Below are positions 18,221 to 28,377 of a stretch of 64,000 nt of DNA, one piece after another. Origin of the DNA: Candidatus Kapaibacterium sp. (GTDB lineage Bacteria > Bacteroidota > Ignavibacteria > Kapaibacteriales > UBA2268); NCBI GenBank assembly GCA_026390695.1, contig JAPLFL010000104.1, positions 1-64,000 of the forward strand, in the 5' to 3' direction. Under the pieces are notes generated by a model. That model worked only from the letters and a program-made list of their open reading frames with translations. It had not been told where the DNA came from and did no database searches. Position 1 is the first letter of the stretch; every line of letters starts with the position of its first letter. Position numbers and translations under genes: made by a program.

Positions 18221-21200
18221 TTACTGAGTTATCCTAAATCCACCTACAACTATTGAGAATTCTTTTACGGTTGTAGCGTTAGCAGTTTTAATTACTGCAA
18301 TATAAGCTGAACTTTCAACCCTTTGGTTATTCTGAGAAAGTAAATCAAAATAATCTACTGAGACTTGATTTGGATCGCTTGACGAGCCCTCATTATGGTA
18401 AATTGTCTTTACCAAATCGCCTGTGATTGTATAAATACTTATTGAACATGATTTTGGTAATTTTGTAAAATAAATTCTACTATCGTAAGGTGATTTTTGT
18501 ATCTGAGTAGATAGCATGTATGGATTTGGAACAATTTTGATCTGATCCATCATCGCATCTGTATAAGAATTTGTATCTTGAGGAACGGTTTGCTCTAAAA
18601 CTACCTTAACCTGTGCTTTAGGTAGCGGTAATCCGAGAACACCTCCAAAAGTTTTTAGTTCGACTTTATCACCAGCTTTAAAATCAGGTGTATCGTATGA
18701 GAAATTTGCCGAAGGTGTCCAACCGTCGGATCCTTTAGTTCCTTTATTAATATAATCAAACACAAACTGACAGCTTGATCCTACAAATACATTTACAAAG
18801 TCCAAGGTATCAGCACCGTCAATTGTTGTTAAATAATAACGGCCTGATGTTCCAATATCCCCTTGTTTGCCAATAAATGAGTAATTAGCTGAGGATCCGG
18901 GATTATTAGTTGGTCGGGCTGAGGAAGATGCTAATTTGAATTTTGGTTTATATCTTGCACTGATAAAACCAAATGAATGCATATTATATGATGTTAAAAA
19001 GTCACCAAATGATGATTTTAAAGTTGATGGATGTGGCTCATAGATTGGTACATCCGTCGATAAAGGCCTTGGCTCAAGTGGTAAGTGTTTATATTCCATT
19101 GGATATTTAACGGACTTTGTTCCACCGTTTTCTGAAGGTATATCCAAGGATATTTGGTTATGAACTTTCATATTAAGATATTTAACATGGAAAGTTTTGG
19201 TATTGTTATCTGCTTGTCCATCATTTGATCCCCATTTTACAGCCATATCTTCAATACCGCCATCTGTAAACTCAACTATAAAGTCAGCCGGTCCATTATT
19301 AAATGTCTGATAAGTAGGTATATAGCTATCAAGATGAGCGTAAACAGGTTTCTGGAATGTAAAACCTCGGCCATCCAAGACATCTTGGAAAATAATATTA
19401 TCCGAAGGCATTGTAGTAAATATTGCTGAATTATAGCCACTTAAATAATTTCCGAATTGAGTAGTAGCAGTTAATGATTCATCTCCTTTATCAGCATATA
19501 CCCAATTTACAGGAGGTCCATTTGATGTATTTATTTTAATAACTGTGTCAGGTCTATAAACCCCACCCCACTGCTGCAATGCATAGTCAAATGAAAAGCC
19601 TAATGTGTTCAATGCTTCAGGTAAGAAATAACTTGAATAGCAATAATTTGACTGCGAGAAATCTCCTGTTGAAAAATATCCGGTTCTGGACATTTTATCG
19701 CGGTTTTTCGGCATTCCAAATCTTAATGTATCATGGGTTAATGTAGATGACATTGCATAATCTGCATTAACATAAGCTGCAGCATCTTCAGTCCAGTCAT
19801 AAAATCCAAATGAACAAGGAATTGGTTCATACACCGTTGGTGCATCAAAAATATTCTTTTTTAATTTCTGACTGAAAAGACTAATTCTTGTTCTGTAAGT
19901 TCCAACTGTCTTATAACGGAATGTACTACTTGTATCTGTTGTGATGCTGTAATAAGCCATATTTGGAAATGGGTTAAATTCAAGTGTAAGTGTATCTCCA
20001 TCAAATAACTGCTTGCATCTGTCCGGATTTGTTGCATAAAATTTAAAATTATGCATTCCACCGATTCTTGATGAATCAGCCGATATTACATTAAACTGAA
20101 CAGCATTTCCTGCAGGAGCTTCATGTGGATAAACAACGTCAACATTCGAAGATCTATATTGCTTACTTGTAAAGTTAGCATTATTTTCTTTCGATGGTGT
20201 TGGTTGAGTATAATCACCTTCATCATAAGCAACTACTTTATAATAATAATCTACATTATTATACAATTTCTCGGTTTTTTGAATATCAACGTTATTATCG
20301 ATTCTATTATCTTTATTATCATCTCCAACATCAACGAAGATTCTATGATTTGTTAAAGAGTCCATATAAGGTGCAATAACATTATTCCTGATTTCATTAG
20401 TAGATTCAAATTCATTGAACTCAAATTTCTGAATTTTTCCATTTCTGATGAAACTATATACTGAATCAAGCATTTCATTCATAAACACAAGTCTTTCCGT
20501 CAATTCTTTCGATGTTGTACCTGTAAACATTTCAGAAGTATCTCGTGGAATAAGTATATCTATAACTGAATCCTGAGCACCGTTGGTTCCAATCGGTCCA
20601 CCTCGGAAAGTATTTTTAAAGAAAACAGTATCTATAAGACCCTTACGGTTTGTATCGGTACTAAGTTTTAATCCATCAACGGGTAATCCATTTAATAAAC
20701 TTGAATTAAACTTTTTTGTCGAATGTTTATAGAATAATGGATTATATCTTTGAATAGCAGGATTTAATCTCAAAATACCGACACATAATGAATCAAATTT
20801 ACCATAACTCGGATTCTTTTGATCGGAATAATACTTGAGTGGCAAATTGGAAGCCGGGAATAATTTATTATAATAATTTCCCCAAGGTCTGTTTGCAAAT
20901 CCGGTGTCAATACTGTAAAGCACTGGTTTCAGAACATTTTTTGCTCCTTGTAATGGATTGAAAGCATTAGAATGTCCGATATAAGCAGTCTGCATTCCAA
21001 CTCCAAGACGCATTACCTTAATTGCAAAAGGATCAACGATATTCGGATCGTCTGGTTTGCTTGCATAGCCAATCACTGCTAATGAATCAATAAAAGGCAT
21101 TGTAGCATCGCTTTGATCTTTTCCTGCACGAAGAACAGATTTGAGAAATGGTGATTTCATTGAAACAGATCCGATTTGCTTCCAACCGAAAGGACCATCT

Positions 21201-22849
21201 CCCTTTGAGTGTGTTCCGTAAGGTCCAATGATACTTGTATTAAATGTATCAAGATTTGTTACCCTTGCCCGATAAATTTTATATCCCATGAAATCAAGTC
21301 CTCTTTCCCATTTATCGATAGAATTTTCGGAAGAGGAATCAATCCGGATAATAACACCATTTGAAATTGGATATAAATTAATTTTTGCTAAATCAGGTGC
21401 TGCAGGAGCTTGGAAATTATTATCATAAACAATTTGAGCAAATTTATCTTTTGCTACTAATTCAGCTACATCAGCAGTTGTTCCGTCAGCATCTTTACCC
21501 TTAGCAGTATTGGCTAAGATTATACCAACTACAACCCGGCAAGTATCACCCGGTCTCATATTAAAAGGTCCGGTTGCCATCATAAATCTTTTATCTCCGG
21601 GGCCATTATCAGGGTCTTTTAAAGCTGAAGAAATAAAAGCATAACGAGGTTCATCCTGAGATATATCTTCTTCGATTCTCCAGTTTCTATATGTAATTAA
21701 ACCGATTTGTTCGGAATTTGTATAGAATTTTTTATCATGGCGTAAATACCCTGTCTCTTTGGTAATATGTTCATTACCAAGAGAATCTACAACTTTAACA
21801 ATTGCAGGACTTTCAAGAAAATCAAAACCTAAATAACCAAAGCCTTGATTTTGCTCACCACGGTCTCCGTTTGTATATTGGAAAGCAAGGTTAAGGGTTG
21901 TGTCTTCATTATAATATCTGGCACGATCATTGGCAGCGCCAGCAGCAGATGCAGTTGTCAATGCAATGTCAACGTCCATAACAGGAGCCATCCAACATTT
22001 CCTAAGAGTATCTTTCGATTTGTTGATGATGTCGTAACGAATGAAAACAAAATCTTTGTATAGACCAAATCCCCATGAATAAATTGTCTCTTCAAATTGT
22101 AATCTTAATGGATAACCCATATTTTTACGATTTGTAGCTCCACCTTCATAATAACCAAGGTCAGTATCTTTATATGTTGAGAATATATCTTCCCCTGATA
22201 TAAATGCCGGCCCTTTTGTTCCAACACTTGAATTAAGAGATCTCAAGGAATTATCGAATAAATATCTGCCAAAATATCTGTCAAATTTCAAATTCGATTT
22301 TTCTTCAGTATCCCAGATTGGCCATTTGCTATTTTGACCTGCTCCTGACGGATCACCGGTTTGCGGACTAAAATCAGTTGAAAAGCAAACTCTGTATTTA
22401 TCAATTGCTTCAGAAGTATTGATAACTTTGTCTCCGTCATCAATTCTACCCGGAACCATCCAAGATTGTCCTGAATTAGGGTTGTAAGTTAATTCAACAT
22501 ATCTTTTGTAATTTGTATCAATTCCGCTAGTATCCGATGGTGGTCTTTTTTGAGCACCGAACCAGATTCCACCGGCAAAGATGTACTGATTCTTGGAACC
22601 ACGCGGCCAAACTCCACCACCAACTGATCGTGCAATATCAAACCCGAAGATACCGTAATTTGAGTTATAAAACTGAAAATTACTTATAGTATTCAACTGG
22701 TTATCAAAAGCTCTGGTTGCAACGTGGGCTTCTAACTGATTCCCCTTATCCTTTTTTGTTTGTTCCTTAATATTAGCATTTGAAACATATATGCTAATCG
22801 TTAGAAAGAAACAGAAGGAAACTGCCAAAATTCTTTTTAATGAAAACAT
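18221..22849 (-). CDS. Giant secreted protein (about 1542 aa) with C-terminal sorting-like domain
   Basis: The start is placed at 22849, which has GAGG six bases upstream; an in-frame ATG at 22861 is less likely. Signal peptide about 1-27. The N-terminal part (GVWPRGSKNQYIFAGGIWFGAQ, about 80-105) and the body are of a kind common in Ignavibacteria-like genomes but without a named function. The last about 90 residues (IKIVPNPYMLSTQIQ ... SISIYTITGDLVKTIYH ... AYIAVIKTANATTVKEFSIVV) resemble a T9SS/FlgD-type C-terminal domain. It is probably co-transcribed with the TonB receptor upstream (about 53-bp gap) and ends at a strong terminator. Likely surface-attached or released; role unknown. Confidence 0.8.
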   Translation of the reverse strand: MFSLKRILAVSFCFFLTISIYVSNANIKEQTKKDKGNQLEAHVATRAFDNQLNTISNFQFYNSNYGIFGFDIARSVGGGVWPRGSKNQYIFAGGIWFGAQKRPPSDTSGIDTNYKRYVELTYNPNSGQSWMVPGRIDDGDKVINTSEAIDKYRVCFSTDFSPQTGDPSGAGQNSKWPIWDTEEKSNLKFDRYFGRYLFDNSLRSLNSSVGTKGPAFISGEDIFSTYKDTDLGYYEGGATNRKNMGYPLRLQFEETIYSWGFGLYKDFVFIRYDIINKSKDTLRKCWMAPVMDVDIALTTASAAGAANDRARYYNEDTTLNLAFQYTNGDRGEQNQGFGYLGFDFLESPAIVKVVDSLGNEHITKETGYLRHDKKFYTNSEQIGLITYRNWRIEEDISQDEPRYAFISSALKDPDNGPGDKRFMMATGPFNMRPGDTCRVVVGIILANTAKGKDADGTTADVAELVAKDKFAQIVYDNNFQAPAAPDLAKINLYPISNGVIIRIDSSSENSIDKWERGLDFMGYKIYRARVTNLDTFNTSIIGPYGTHSKGDGPFGWKQIGSVSMKSPFLKSVLRAGKDQSDATMPFIDSLAVIGYASKPDDPNIVDPFAIKVMRLGVGMQTAYIGHSNAFNPLQGAKNVLKPVLYSIDTGFANRPWGNYYNKLFPASNLPLKYYSDQKNPSYGKFDSLCVGILRLNPAIQRYNPLFYKHSTKKFNSSLLNGLPVDGLKLSTDTNRKGLIDTVFFKNTFRGGPIGTNGAQDSVIDILIPRDTSEMFTGTTSKELTERLVFMNEMLDSVYSFIRNGKIQKFEFNEFESTNEIRNNVIAPYMDSLTNHRIFVDVGDDNKDNRIDNNVDIQKTEKLYNNVDYYYKVVAYDEGDYTQPTPSKENNANFTSKQYRSSNVDVVYPHEAPAGNAVQFNVISADSSRIGGMHNFKFYATNPDRCKQLFDGDTLTLEFNPFPNMAYYSITTDTSSTFRYKTVGTYRTRISLFSQKLKKNIFDAPTVYEPIPCSFGFYDWTEDAAAYVNADYAMSSTLTHDTLRFGMPKNRDKMSRTGYFSTGDFSQSNYCYSSYFLPEALNTLGFSFDYALQQWGGVYRPDTVIKINTSNGPPVNWVYADKGDESLTATTQFGNYLSGYNSAIFTTMPSDNIIFQDVLDGRGFTFQKPVYAHLDSYIPTYQTFNNGPADFIVEFTDGGIEDMAVKWGSNDGQADNNTKTFHVKYLNMKVHNQISLDIPSENGGTKSVKYPMEYKHLPLEPRPLSTDVPIYEPHPSTLKSSFGDFLTSYNMHSFGFISARYKPKFKLASSSARPTNNPGSSANYSFIGKQGDIGTSGRYYLTTIDGADTLDFVNVFVGSSCQFVFDYINKGTKGSDGWTPSANFSYDTPDFKAGDKVELKTFGGVLGLPLPKAQVKVVLEQTVPQDTNSYTDAMMDQIKIVPNPYMLSTQIQKSPYDSRIYFTKLPKSCSISIYTITGDLVKTIYHNEGSSSDPNQVSVDYFDLLSQNNQRVESSAYIAVIKTANATTVKEFSIVVGGFRITQ

Positions 22850-22902
22850 GTTTAACCTCATATATATTAATTAATTCTTCGCGTTTATTTTATTATTCTT
22901 CA

Positions 22903-25900
22903 TTAATAATTTATCATTATTCCAAGGCTGACCGAACGTGGTCTGATAAAATTAGTCTGACCTTTTAAGATCATTTCTTCTAATTTCAGCCAGGCATTGT
23001 ATTGTTCAATTTGTGTAACTGTTCCACTTTTGTCAAAATCTGCTGCTGCGGAATAATATCTCTTTCCATAAGGATCGAAGTTAGCTTGATCCCAGGAATC
23101 AGGATTAGCAATATTCATTTTATCGTACATTACATTTGAAGGAAAATTACCAATGAGTTTGTTTAGTGTGTAATTATCATTTAAGGGATCACCCGTATTT
23201 GTATAGATTCCTGCATAAGTTGTATTATTCAGTACATTACTTACATCCATAAAAATCTGAACACTCATTTTATTTGAAACCATATCTCCTAAATAATCCG
23301 AAAGATAGAATGATTTATAAATCTTCATATCTGTATTCCAGCTCGATGGACCACGCAAGGCATTTCTTTCACTTATTGCTTTTAAAGCGTCATTAGTTAG
23401 TGTATATGGGGCTCCTGAATTCCATGAATAGGTAAAATTTAAATTAGTTGACTGAAGTGGTTTCATTCCCCATATCTCAGGACCATCATTTTTTGCAAAT
23501 CCAAAATTAATATTTGCATTTACCCTATGCAACCTATCGTAATTTACTGGGAATGGAGCACGTGGGAAAGGAATAAGTCCAGTGTAAACATCAGGATTTA
23601 AACCTACGTTTGAGGCAGCATCAGAAGCTGTAGAAATAGCATTTGATAATGTATAATTCATATCAAAATTTATATTATTTGTCATTCTTTTTCGTATTGA
23701 TAATTCTAATCCTTTGGATGCTCCATATTCTCTGACAGAATATTCAAAATATGGGGTTGGTGTAATCATAACATTAACGGCACCAAGTTTATTATAATCA
23801 TCTTTGTAATAAGCAGAAGCCGTAATAGCCATGTCTTCCGTAAGTTGCAGATCGTAGTCAATTGAATAACTGTTTGTTCTCTGAGCTTCAAGATTAGGAT
23901 TTCCAACAGGAGTACCAGGACGTAATCTGTCCTGACCAAAATTATCATAAAGGTTTACCAATTCAGGAATTTTAAAGAACATGCCGTAAGAAATTATAAT
24001 ATTTGATCTGTCTGTTACAGGATAAGCAACATTGACACGTGGGCTGATCTGAAATTTAGTTGTAGAGTTTGCAAATCCCGTAGGACTTGCTATTGAGATA
24101 AATTCTTCACTTGAAGATTTCACTCTGTAAATAGTATTTGCATTGAAACAATCAAATCTCAAACCTGGGCTAATAATAATTCCAAGATCGGTTTTCTTTG
24201 AATCCTGTGTTTTTATCTGATCCTGAACATAAACAGAAAATCTCCATGGTTTTACAGGTGCAGATGTTCTTTGAATCGCAATGTCAGATTGTGCGTAAAT
24301 ATTACCACCCCACATATCTGTATAAATATCACTAAATGCCTGCCCGTCGTAAGGCATATCGTTATAATGCCTGTCCATTCTTGAAATTCTACCTTCAAAA
24401 CCAGCTTTAAATGTATGATGGAAATTTCCGAATTGTTCAATATTTGTTACAGATCCGTCAAGCTGCCAGTAGGTTCCTTTTCTATAATCAATGATTGAAG
24501 AATTACCATGCATATAATAAGCATAATTAACTCCATAAGGATTATTCATTCCCATATTTGTAGCATTTCCTTCGATATATCCGGTTAAAGGATTAATTGC
24601 CGGAACATTTAAATATAAAGGCTTATAACCCGGTAAAAATCCATCAGGAATCAATACTGTTTGATTTAAAATTGACCATTGATCAACAATATTATCTTTT
24701 CCAGATTTTATTATATCTAAAGATCTATTAGGGTCGATTTGCGTTGTAGATACTATATAATTATCCTGAGGAGTAAGTAAATTATAACCGCTAAAGAAAG
24801 AAGGTCCGTTATAATCAGCTCTTCTGCCCATAAATTCATTATTAGCATTTACTGACAAGGTTACTTCGTAAAATAGCGAATTACTTACAGCATGATTGAA
24901 TCTTGCAAGAAAATTATATATAGTTTCATTTGCCATAATGGCCTTAACAAAATTCTCCTTATACGGGATAATTTGATTATCTTTATATCCAGTATCTGTT
25001 GCATAAGACCAGAAATAATTCCCAAGAGAAATATCTGTTATTCCATAAGTAGCATTAAGCATTAAAGAAGCTCCTTTGGCAATTTCGAATTTCAATAAAG
25101 GAGTAAAATTCTTCATATTCTTTTGTGTGTTTGGAACGCGACTCGGACTCGTTCCCCAAGGATCGGTAACGTCATAAGAAGATACAAGAGATTGAGTTCT
25201 TCCAAAATTTGAATACCCAAAGGATGTTGATCGGTATTGTTCATGATTATAATTTGTAGAAAAATAAAACGTTGAACCTTCAATCATCGGCAGTGGTCCA
25301 CCAACTCCAATATCAGCTATATCAGGTAATGATGACTGTAGCTTTAATCCGGGTCCTGATGCCACTAATTTTTTATTATTTCCATCACTAACGATTTTCA
25401 CTCCATTAGCCTGAGAGCCAAATAAAGCCGGGATATCAGTCTTATAACGCAATAATGCTTCATATTTATCCGTTCTACCTGTCTTTAAGGAACTATTAAC
25501 AATTCCTCCTAAGGCTTCGCCATACTCGGCACTGAAGCCACCTTTTATAACTTGTATTTCTTCAACTGCAAAGTTTGATACCATTGGAAAATTACCATTA
25601 CCGAATGCACCGGTACCACCAATAAATTGATTTCCCATATCAACTCCATTTACACGAACCTGAGTTTCTGTTGCGCGCGATCCGCGGATATTAAAACCGC
25701 TTCCGGCTGCTATAACACCTGATGACAGAGAAACCGTACCAAGAACACTTCTGTTCATATTTACTAATTGTTGTCCGACCCAACTGTTTCCAGAACCGAT
25801 TTTAGTTTTATCAACCATTTCACGGCCACCTTCAACAATCATTACTCTTCCTTGAATCACTTTTTCAAATTGAATTTTGATTTCCTTCTCGGCATCGGCA

Positions 25901-26169
25901 GAAATTCTCACTTCTTGCATTTCTGCTTCACTATTTGCAAATGTTACTCTGATATCATAAGCACCGGCATTAATATCGGATATAGTAAATCTACCGTCTT
26001 TATCAGTTAATGCACCTCGATTTGTACCTTTAACCAAAACCTTAGCGCCCAGCACGGGTTTTCCTGTTTCATCCAGAACTACTCCTCTAAGAATACCATA
26101 GATTCCTGCAAAAACCTGTGCAGAAATGATTAAGGTTAATATAATCAGTATCGGAATTATTTTTTTCAT
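22903..26169 (-). CDS. TonB-dependent outer-membrane receptor with EF-hand-like C-terminal insertion
   Basis: A 1088-residue receptor. Signal peptide 1-21; CarboxypepD_reg-like domain at about 23-100 (LRGVVLDETGKPVLGAKVLV ... RFTISDINAGAYDIRV); plug at about 120-235 (FNIRGSRATETQVRVNGVD, VEEIQVIKGGFSAEYGEALGGIVN); barrel to the C-terminus, ending RSVSLGIMINY. No STN domain. Between the last strands lies D-F-D-K-S-G-T-V-T-Q-I-E (about 1050-1061), a calcium-binding EF-hand/dockerin-like loop, unusual in such a receptor. A strong AGGAG precedes the ATG. It follows the secreted sialidase-like gene by 48 bp and precedes the giant secreted protein, so it is probably the middle gene of a three-gene operon. 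Confidence 0.9.
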   Translation of the reverse strand: MKKIIPILIILTLIISAQVFAGIYGILRGVVLDETGKPVLGAKVLVKGTNRGALTDKDGRFTISDINAGAYDIRVTFANSEAEMQEVRISADAEKEIKIQFEKVIQGRVMIVEGGREMVDKTKIGSGNSWVGQQLVNMNRSVLGTVSLSSGVIAAGSGFNIRGSRATETQVRVNGVDMGNQFIGGTGAFGNGNFPMVSNFAVEEIQVIKGGFSAEYGEALGGIVNSSLKTGRTDKYEALLRYKTDIPALFGSQANGVKIVSDGNNKKLVASGPGLKLQSSLPDIADIGVGGPLPMIEGSTFYFSTNYNHEQYRSTSFGYSNFGRTQSLVSSYDVTDPWGTSPSRVPNTQKNMKNFTPLLKFEIAKGASLMLNATYGITDISLGNYFWSYATDTGYKDNQIIPYKENFVKAIMANETIYNFLARFNHAVSNSLFYEVTLSVNANNEFMGRRADYNGPSFFSGYNLLTPQDNYIVSTTQIDPNRSLDIIKSGKDNIVDQWSILNQTVLIPDGFLPGYKPLYLNVPAINPLTGYIEGNATNMGMNNPYGVNYAYYMHGNSSIIDYRKGTYWQLDGSVTNIEQFGNFHHTFKAGFEGRISRMDRHYNDMPYDGQAFSDIYTDMWGGNIYAQSDIAIQRTSAPVKPWRFSVYVQDQIKTQDSKKTDLGIIISPGLRFDCFNANTIYRVKSSSEEFISIASPTGFANSTTKFQISPRVNVAYPVTDRSNIIISYGMFFKIPELVNLYDNFGQDRLRPGTPVGNPNLEAQRTNSYSIDYDLQLTEDMAITASAYYKDDYNKLGAVNVMITPTPYFEYSVREYGASKGLELSIRKRMTNNINFDMNYTLSNAISTASDAASNVGLNPDVYTGLIPFPRAPFPVNYDRLHRVNANINFGFAKNDGPEIWGMKPLQSTNLNFTYSWNSGAPYTLTNDALKAISERNALRGPSSWNTDMKIYKSFYLSDYLGDMVSNKMSVQIFMDVSNVLNNTTYAGIYTNTGDPLNDNYTLNKLIGNFPSNVMYDKMNIANPDSWDQANFDPYGKRYYSAAADFDKSGTVTQIEQYNAWLKLEEMILKGQTNFIRPRSVSLGIMINY

Positions 26170-26217
26170 TGTTTTCTCCTCGAACCTTAAAAATTGTTTT
26201 TATTTTCTAATTATTTA

Positions 26218-28182
26218 CTATTTTATCACATTAAATTTAATTGAACTTGTCGATCCTGCACCTGTCATGCGGGCTATATAAACTCCATTTGACAAATCAG
26301 AAGTTGTAAACTTGGTGGATTTAATATTTGAATCAAACTGACCATTAAATATATTTTTAACTTTTTTTCCAAATAAATCATAAATGTCAATCGAGCAAAA
26401 ACCATTATCAGTGCCAATAAAATTAACATTGGCAAATCCATCACTTGTCGGATTTGGTGAAATGCTTAAAATTCTGCTCTCATTGCTCAGAACGGGATCA
26501 TCACCAACGGCAAGGAATTTCTGAGCATTAAATTTTCCAGCCATCACATATTGATAATTATCAGCTAAACCGAGCTGCCTGTCGATAGCATCCTGACCGG
26601 TTTCTCCTGCAACTGGTCTTGATTCGACCTTGATGATTGGGATTGCAGTAATATCGTTTGGTAAAATGTCTGGCAACCATGTGATTCTATCATAAATTGG
26701 TGAATTTGTGATATTCCCCATTTTACTCCATTTTGTCGATCCTGCACTTCTGATTGAAATGAAAATATCTGTATTATCAGCATTGGCATTTGCAAAACTA
26801 ACCCATTTAGCAACTATATATTTTCCATCAGCAGTCCGGGAAGCCTGAATTTCATATTGCATCTGGTTATTTGTATCAGGAGTGGTGCTGGAAGCTGATT
26901 GCATGTAGGTTACCCATCCACGTTTCAAATCAGTAATTTTTCTGACTGACCAAGAGGCATCTGTAGCGGATTTAAAAAATTCGAGTAATTGAAAAGCTTG
27001 CTGATCTAAAGATTTATAATCTGGATCACGATTTTCATCGAACCATCCTATAACCGAATTATCACCATTATCAAAATTTACAAAATCCTGACAAGAAAGA
27101 TAAACTTTAGTCACACTATCTGTAATTCCAATTGAAGTGGCATAATCTTCAAGAACCGATCGAGGGATAACGTCAAAATCAGTCCATGTTTTTCCTTTGT
27201 CAGTGGACTTGGATATTCCACTTGTATAGCGATAGGGGCTTTCGTTTGCAAATAATCCGTTCACACAAAGAAAAAGATTATTTTTACTATCATATCTAAA
27301 ATTGACCAAGCTCATTGTGGTAATAAAATTTGCAGATCCGAAAACATTTGGATCTGTAAATAAGCTTGAAGCCCATTGATCAGGTATCGATGTAGTCCAT
27401 GTTTGAAGGTCTGAAGAAACTGACCTAATCCCAGTATTTTGATTATCTACACTTGGTGCTGAGGAGTTGTCCCAGAGATGACCGACTGCAAAAGCATAAG
27501 GATTAGTACTAAAAAAACTTGCCATTCTATTATCAGAACTCCAGGTATAAGTTAGTCCTTGAGCAGATAAGGAAGCAAATGGGCCACCGGTTCCGGGTGT
27601 GAATCCATTAATAGTTCCTACATCCCATTTACCACTTGCATCGTTTGGTACAGGTGCACAGAAGAAGTAGTACATATCCTGACCGTCATAAGTGGCAGTA
27701 ACTGAGGGATAGCGGGCACGCTGCTTAGGTTGATGAACATTATAATTATAGATTAACATTTTATTAGACCAAGCAGTACCTTGGTCAGTTGAAATATGAA
27801 TAAAGAGATTATCTTTACAATCAACCTTGCTACCACCGGGATTTCTTGCCAAATCCTCATAGCCACGCATAATTGTAACTAAAGTATTTGTTCCTGCATG
27901 ATAGACAAAGGGCATCTGATCATTAGAGAAATAAGAATAAGCATTTGCCAGTGAATCTAAGACTTTAAACTGACAATCTCCTTCGGGATAATTTCCAAAA
28001 AGTGAAATTTTTCCACTATTTTTCAAATTATTATAATTTGGTGAAACTTTATATGAAAAATTTCGTATATAGTTTTTATGATTACTTGCAGGTGGCTCGT
28101 CATTTGCTGACCAGGCAAGCGTTGTCCCGGCTATCAAAGCCATGATTGCCACTGTATAAATTATATTTCGTAAAAAACACAT
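26218..28182 (-). CDS. Secreted sialidase/BNR-like protein with T9SS sorting domain
   Basis: Start at 28182 (about 654 residues), preceded by GGAGG; an upstream in-frame ATG at 28236 lacks this. Signal peptide to about residue 24 (MALIAGTTLAW). The central region has Asp-box-like pieces (STDQGTAWSNKM, STDKGKTWTDF, WTTSIPD) and a propeller-type repeat pattern as in sialidase-like folds, but a catalytic sialidase triad is not obvious. The C-terminal about 85 residues (ISPNPTSDGFANVNF ... FGKKVKNIFNG ... NGVYIARMTG) are a clear type A T9SS sorting domain. First gene of the operon with the TonB receptor; the ECF sigma/anti-sigma pair lies immediately upstream on the same strand. Confidence 0.83.
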   Translation of the reverse strand: MCFLRNIIYTVAIMALIAGTTLAWSANDEPPASNHKNYIRNFSYKVSPNYNNLKNSGKISLFGNYPEGDCQFKVLDSLANAYSYFSNDQMPFVYHAGTNTLVTIMRGYEDLARNPGGSKVDCKDNLFIHISTDQGTAWSNKMLIYNYNVHQPKQRARYPSVTATYDGQDMYYFFCAPVPNDASGKWDVGTINGFTPGTGGPFASLSAQGLTYTWSSDNRMASFFSTNPYAFAVGHLWDNSSAPSVDNQNTGIRSVSSDLQTWTTSIPDQWASSLFTDPNVFGSANFITTMSLVNFRYDSKNNLFLCVNGLFANESPYRYTSGISKSTDKGKTWTDFDVIPRSVLEDYATSIGITDSVTKVYLSCQDFVNFDNGDNSVIGWFDENRDPDYKSLDQQAFQLLEFFKSATDASWSVRKITDLKRGWVTYMQSASSTTPDTNNQMQYEIQASRTADGKYIVAKWVSFANANADNTDIFISIRSAGSTKWSKMGNITNSPIYDRITWLPDILPNDITAIPIIKVESRPVAGETGQDAIDRQLGLADNYQYVMAGKFNAQKFLAVGDDPVLSNESRILSISPNPTSDGFANVNFIGTDNGFCSIDIYDLFGKKVKNIFNGQFDSNIKSTKFTTSDLSNGVYIARMTGAGSTSSIKFNVIK

Positions 28183-28377
28183 AAAACCTCCAAATATAAA
28201 AAGAACTGTAATTTTCCGAGTTTCGGCAAACTCCAAAAATAGGAATATTTTCTTATATTTTTTATCTAATTAAGTTTAATTATTTTCAAGTTATTCTTAT
28301 TAAGAGTTTATTAGATTATTAAATAGTTATTATTAAATAAGTTATTGTTTTATGAACTTTTGATTAATAAAAATAAA

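Noticed and set aside
28191-28198. TATATTTG on the minus strand before the sialidase-like gene
   Set aside because: It abuts the ribosome-binding site, leaving almost no leader, and has no -33 partner at the right distance. Probably chance.
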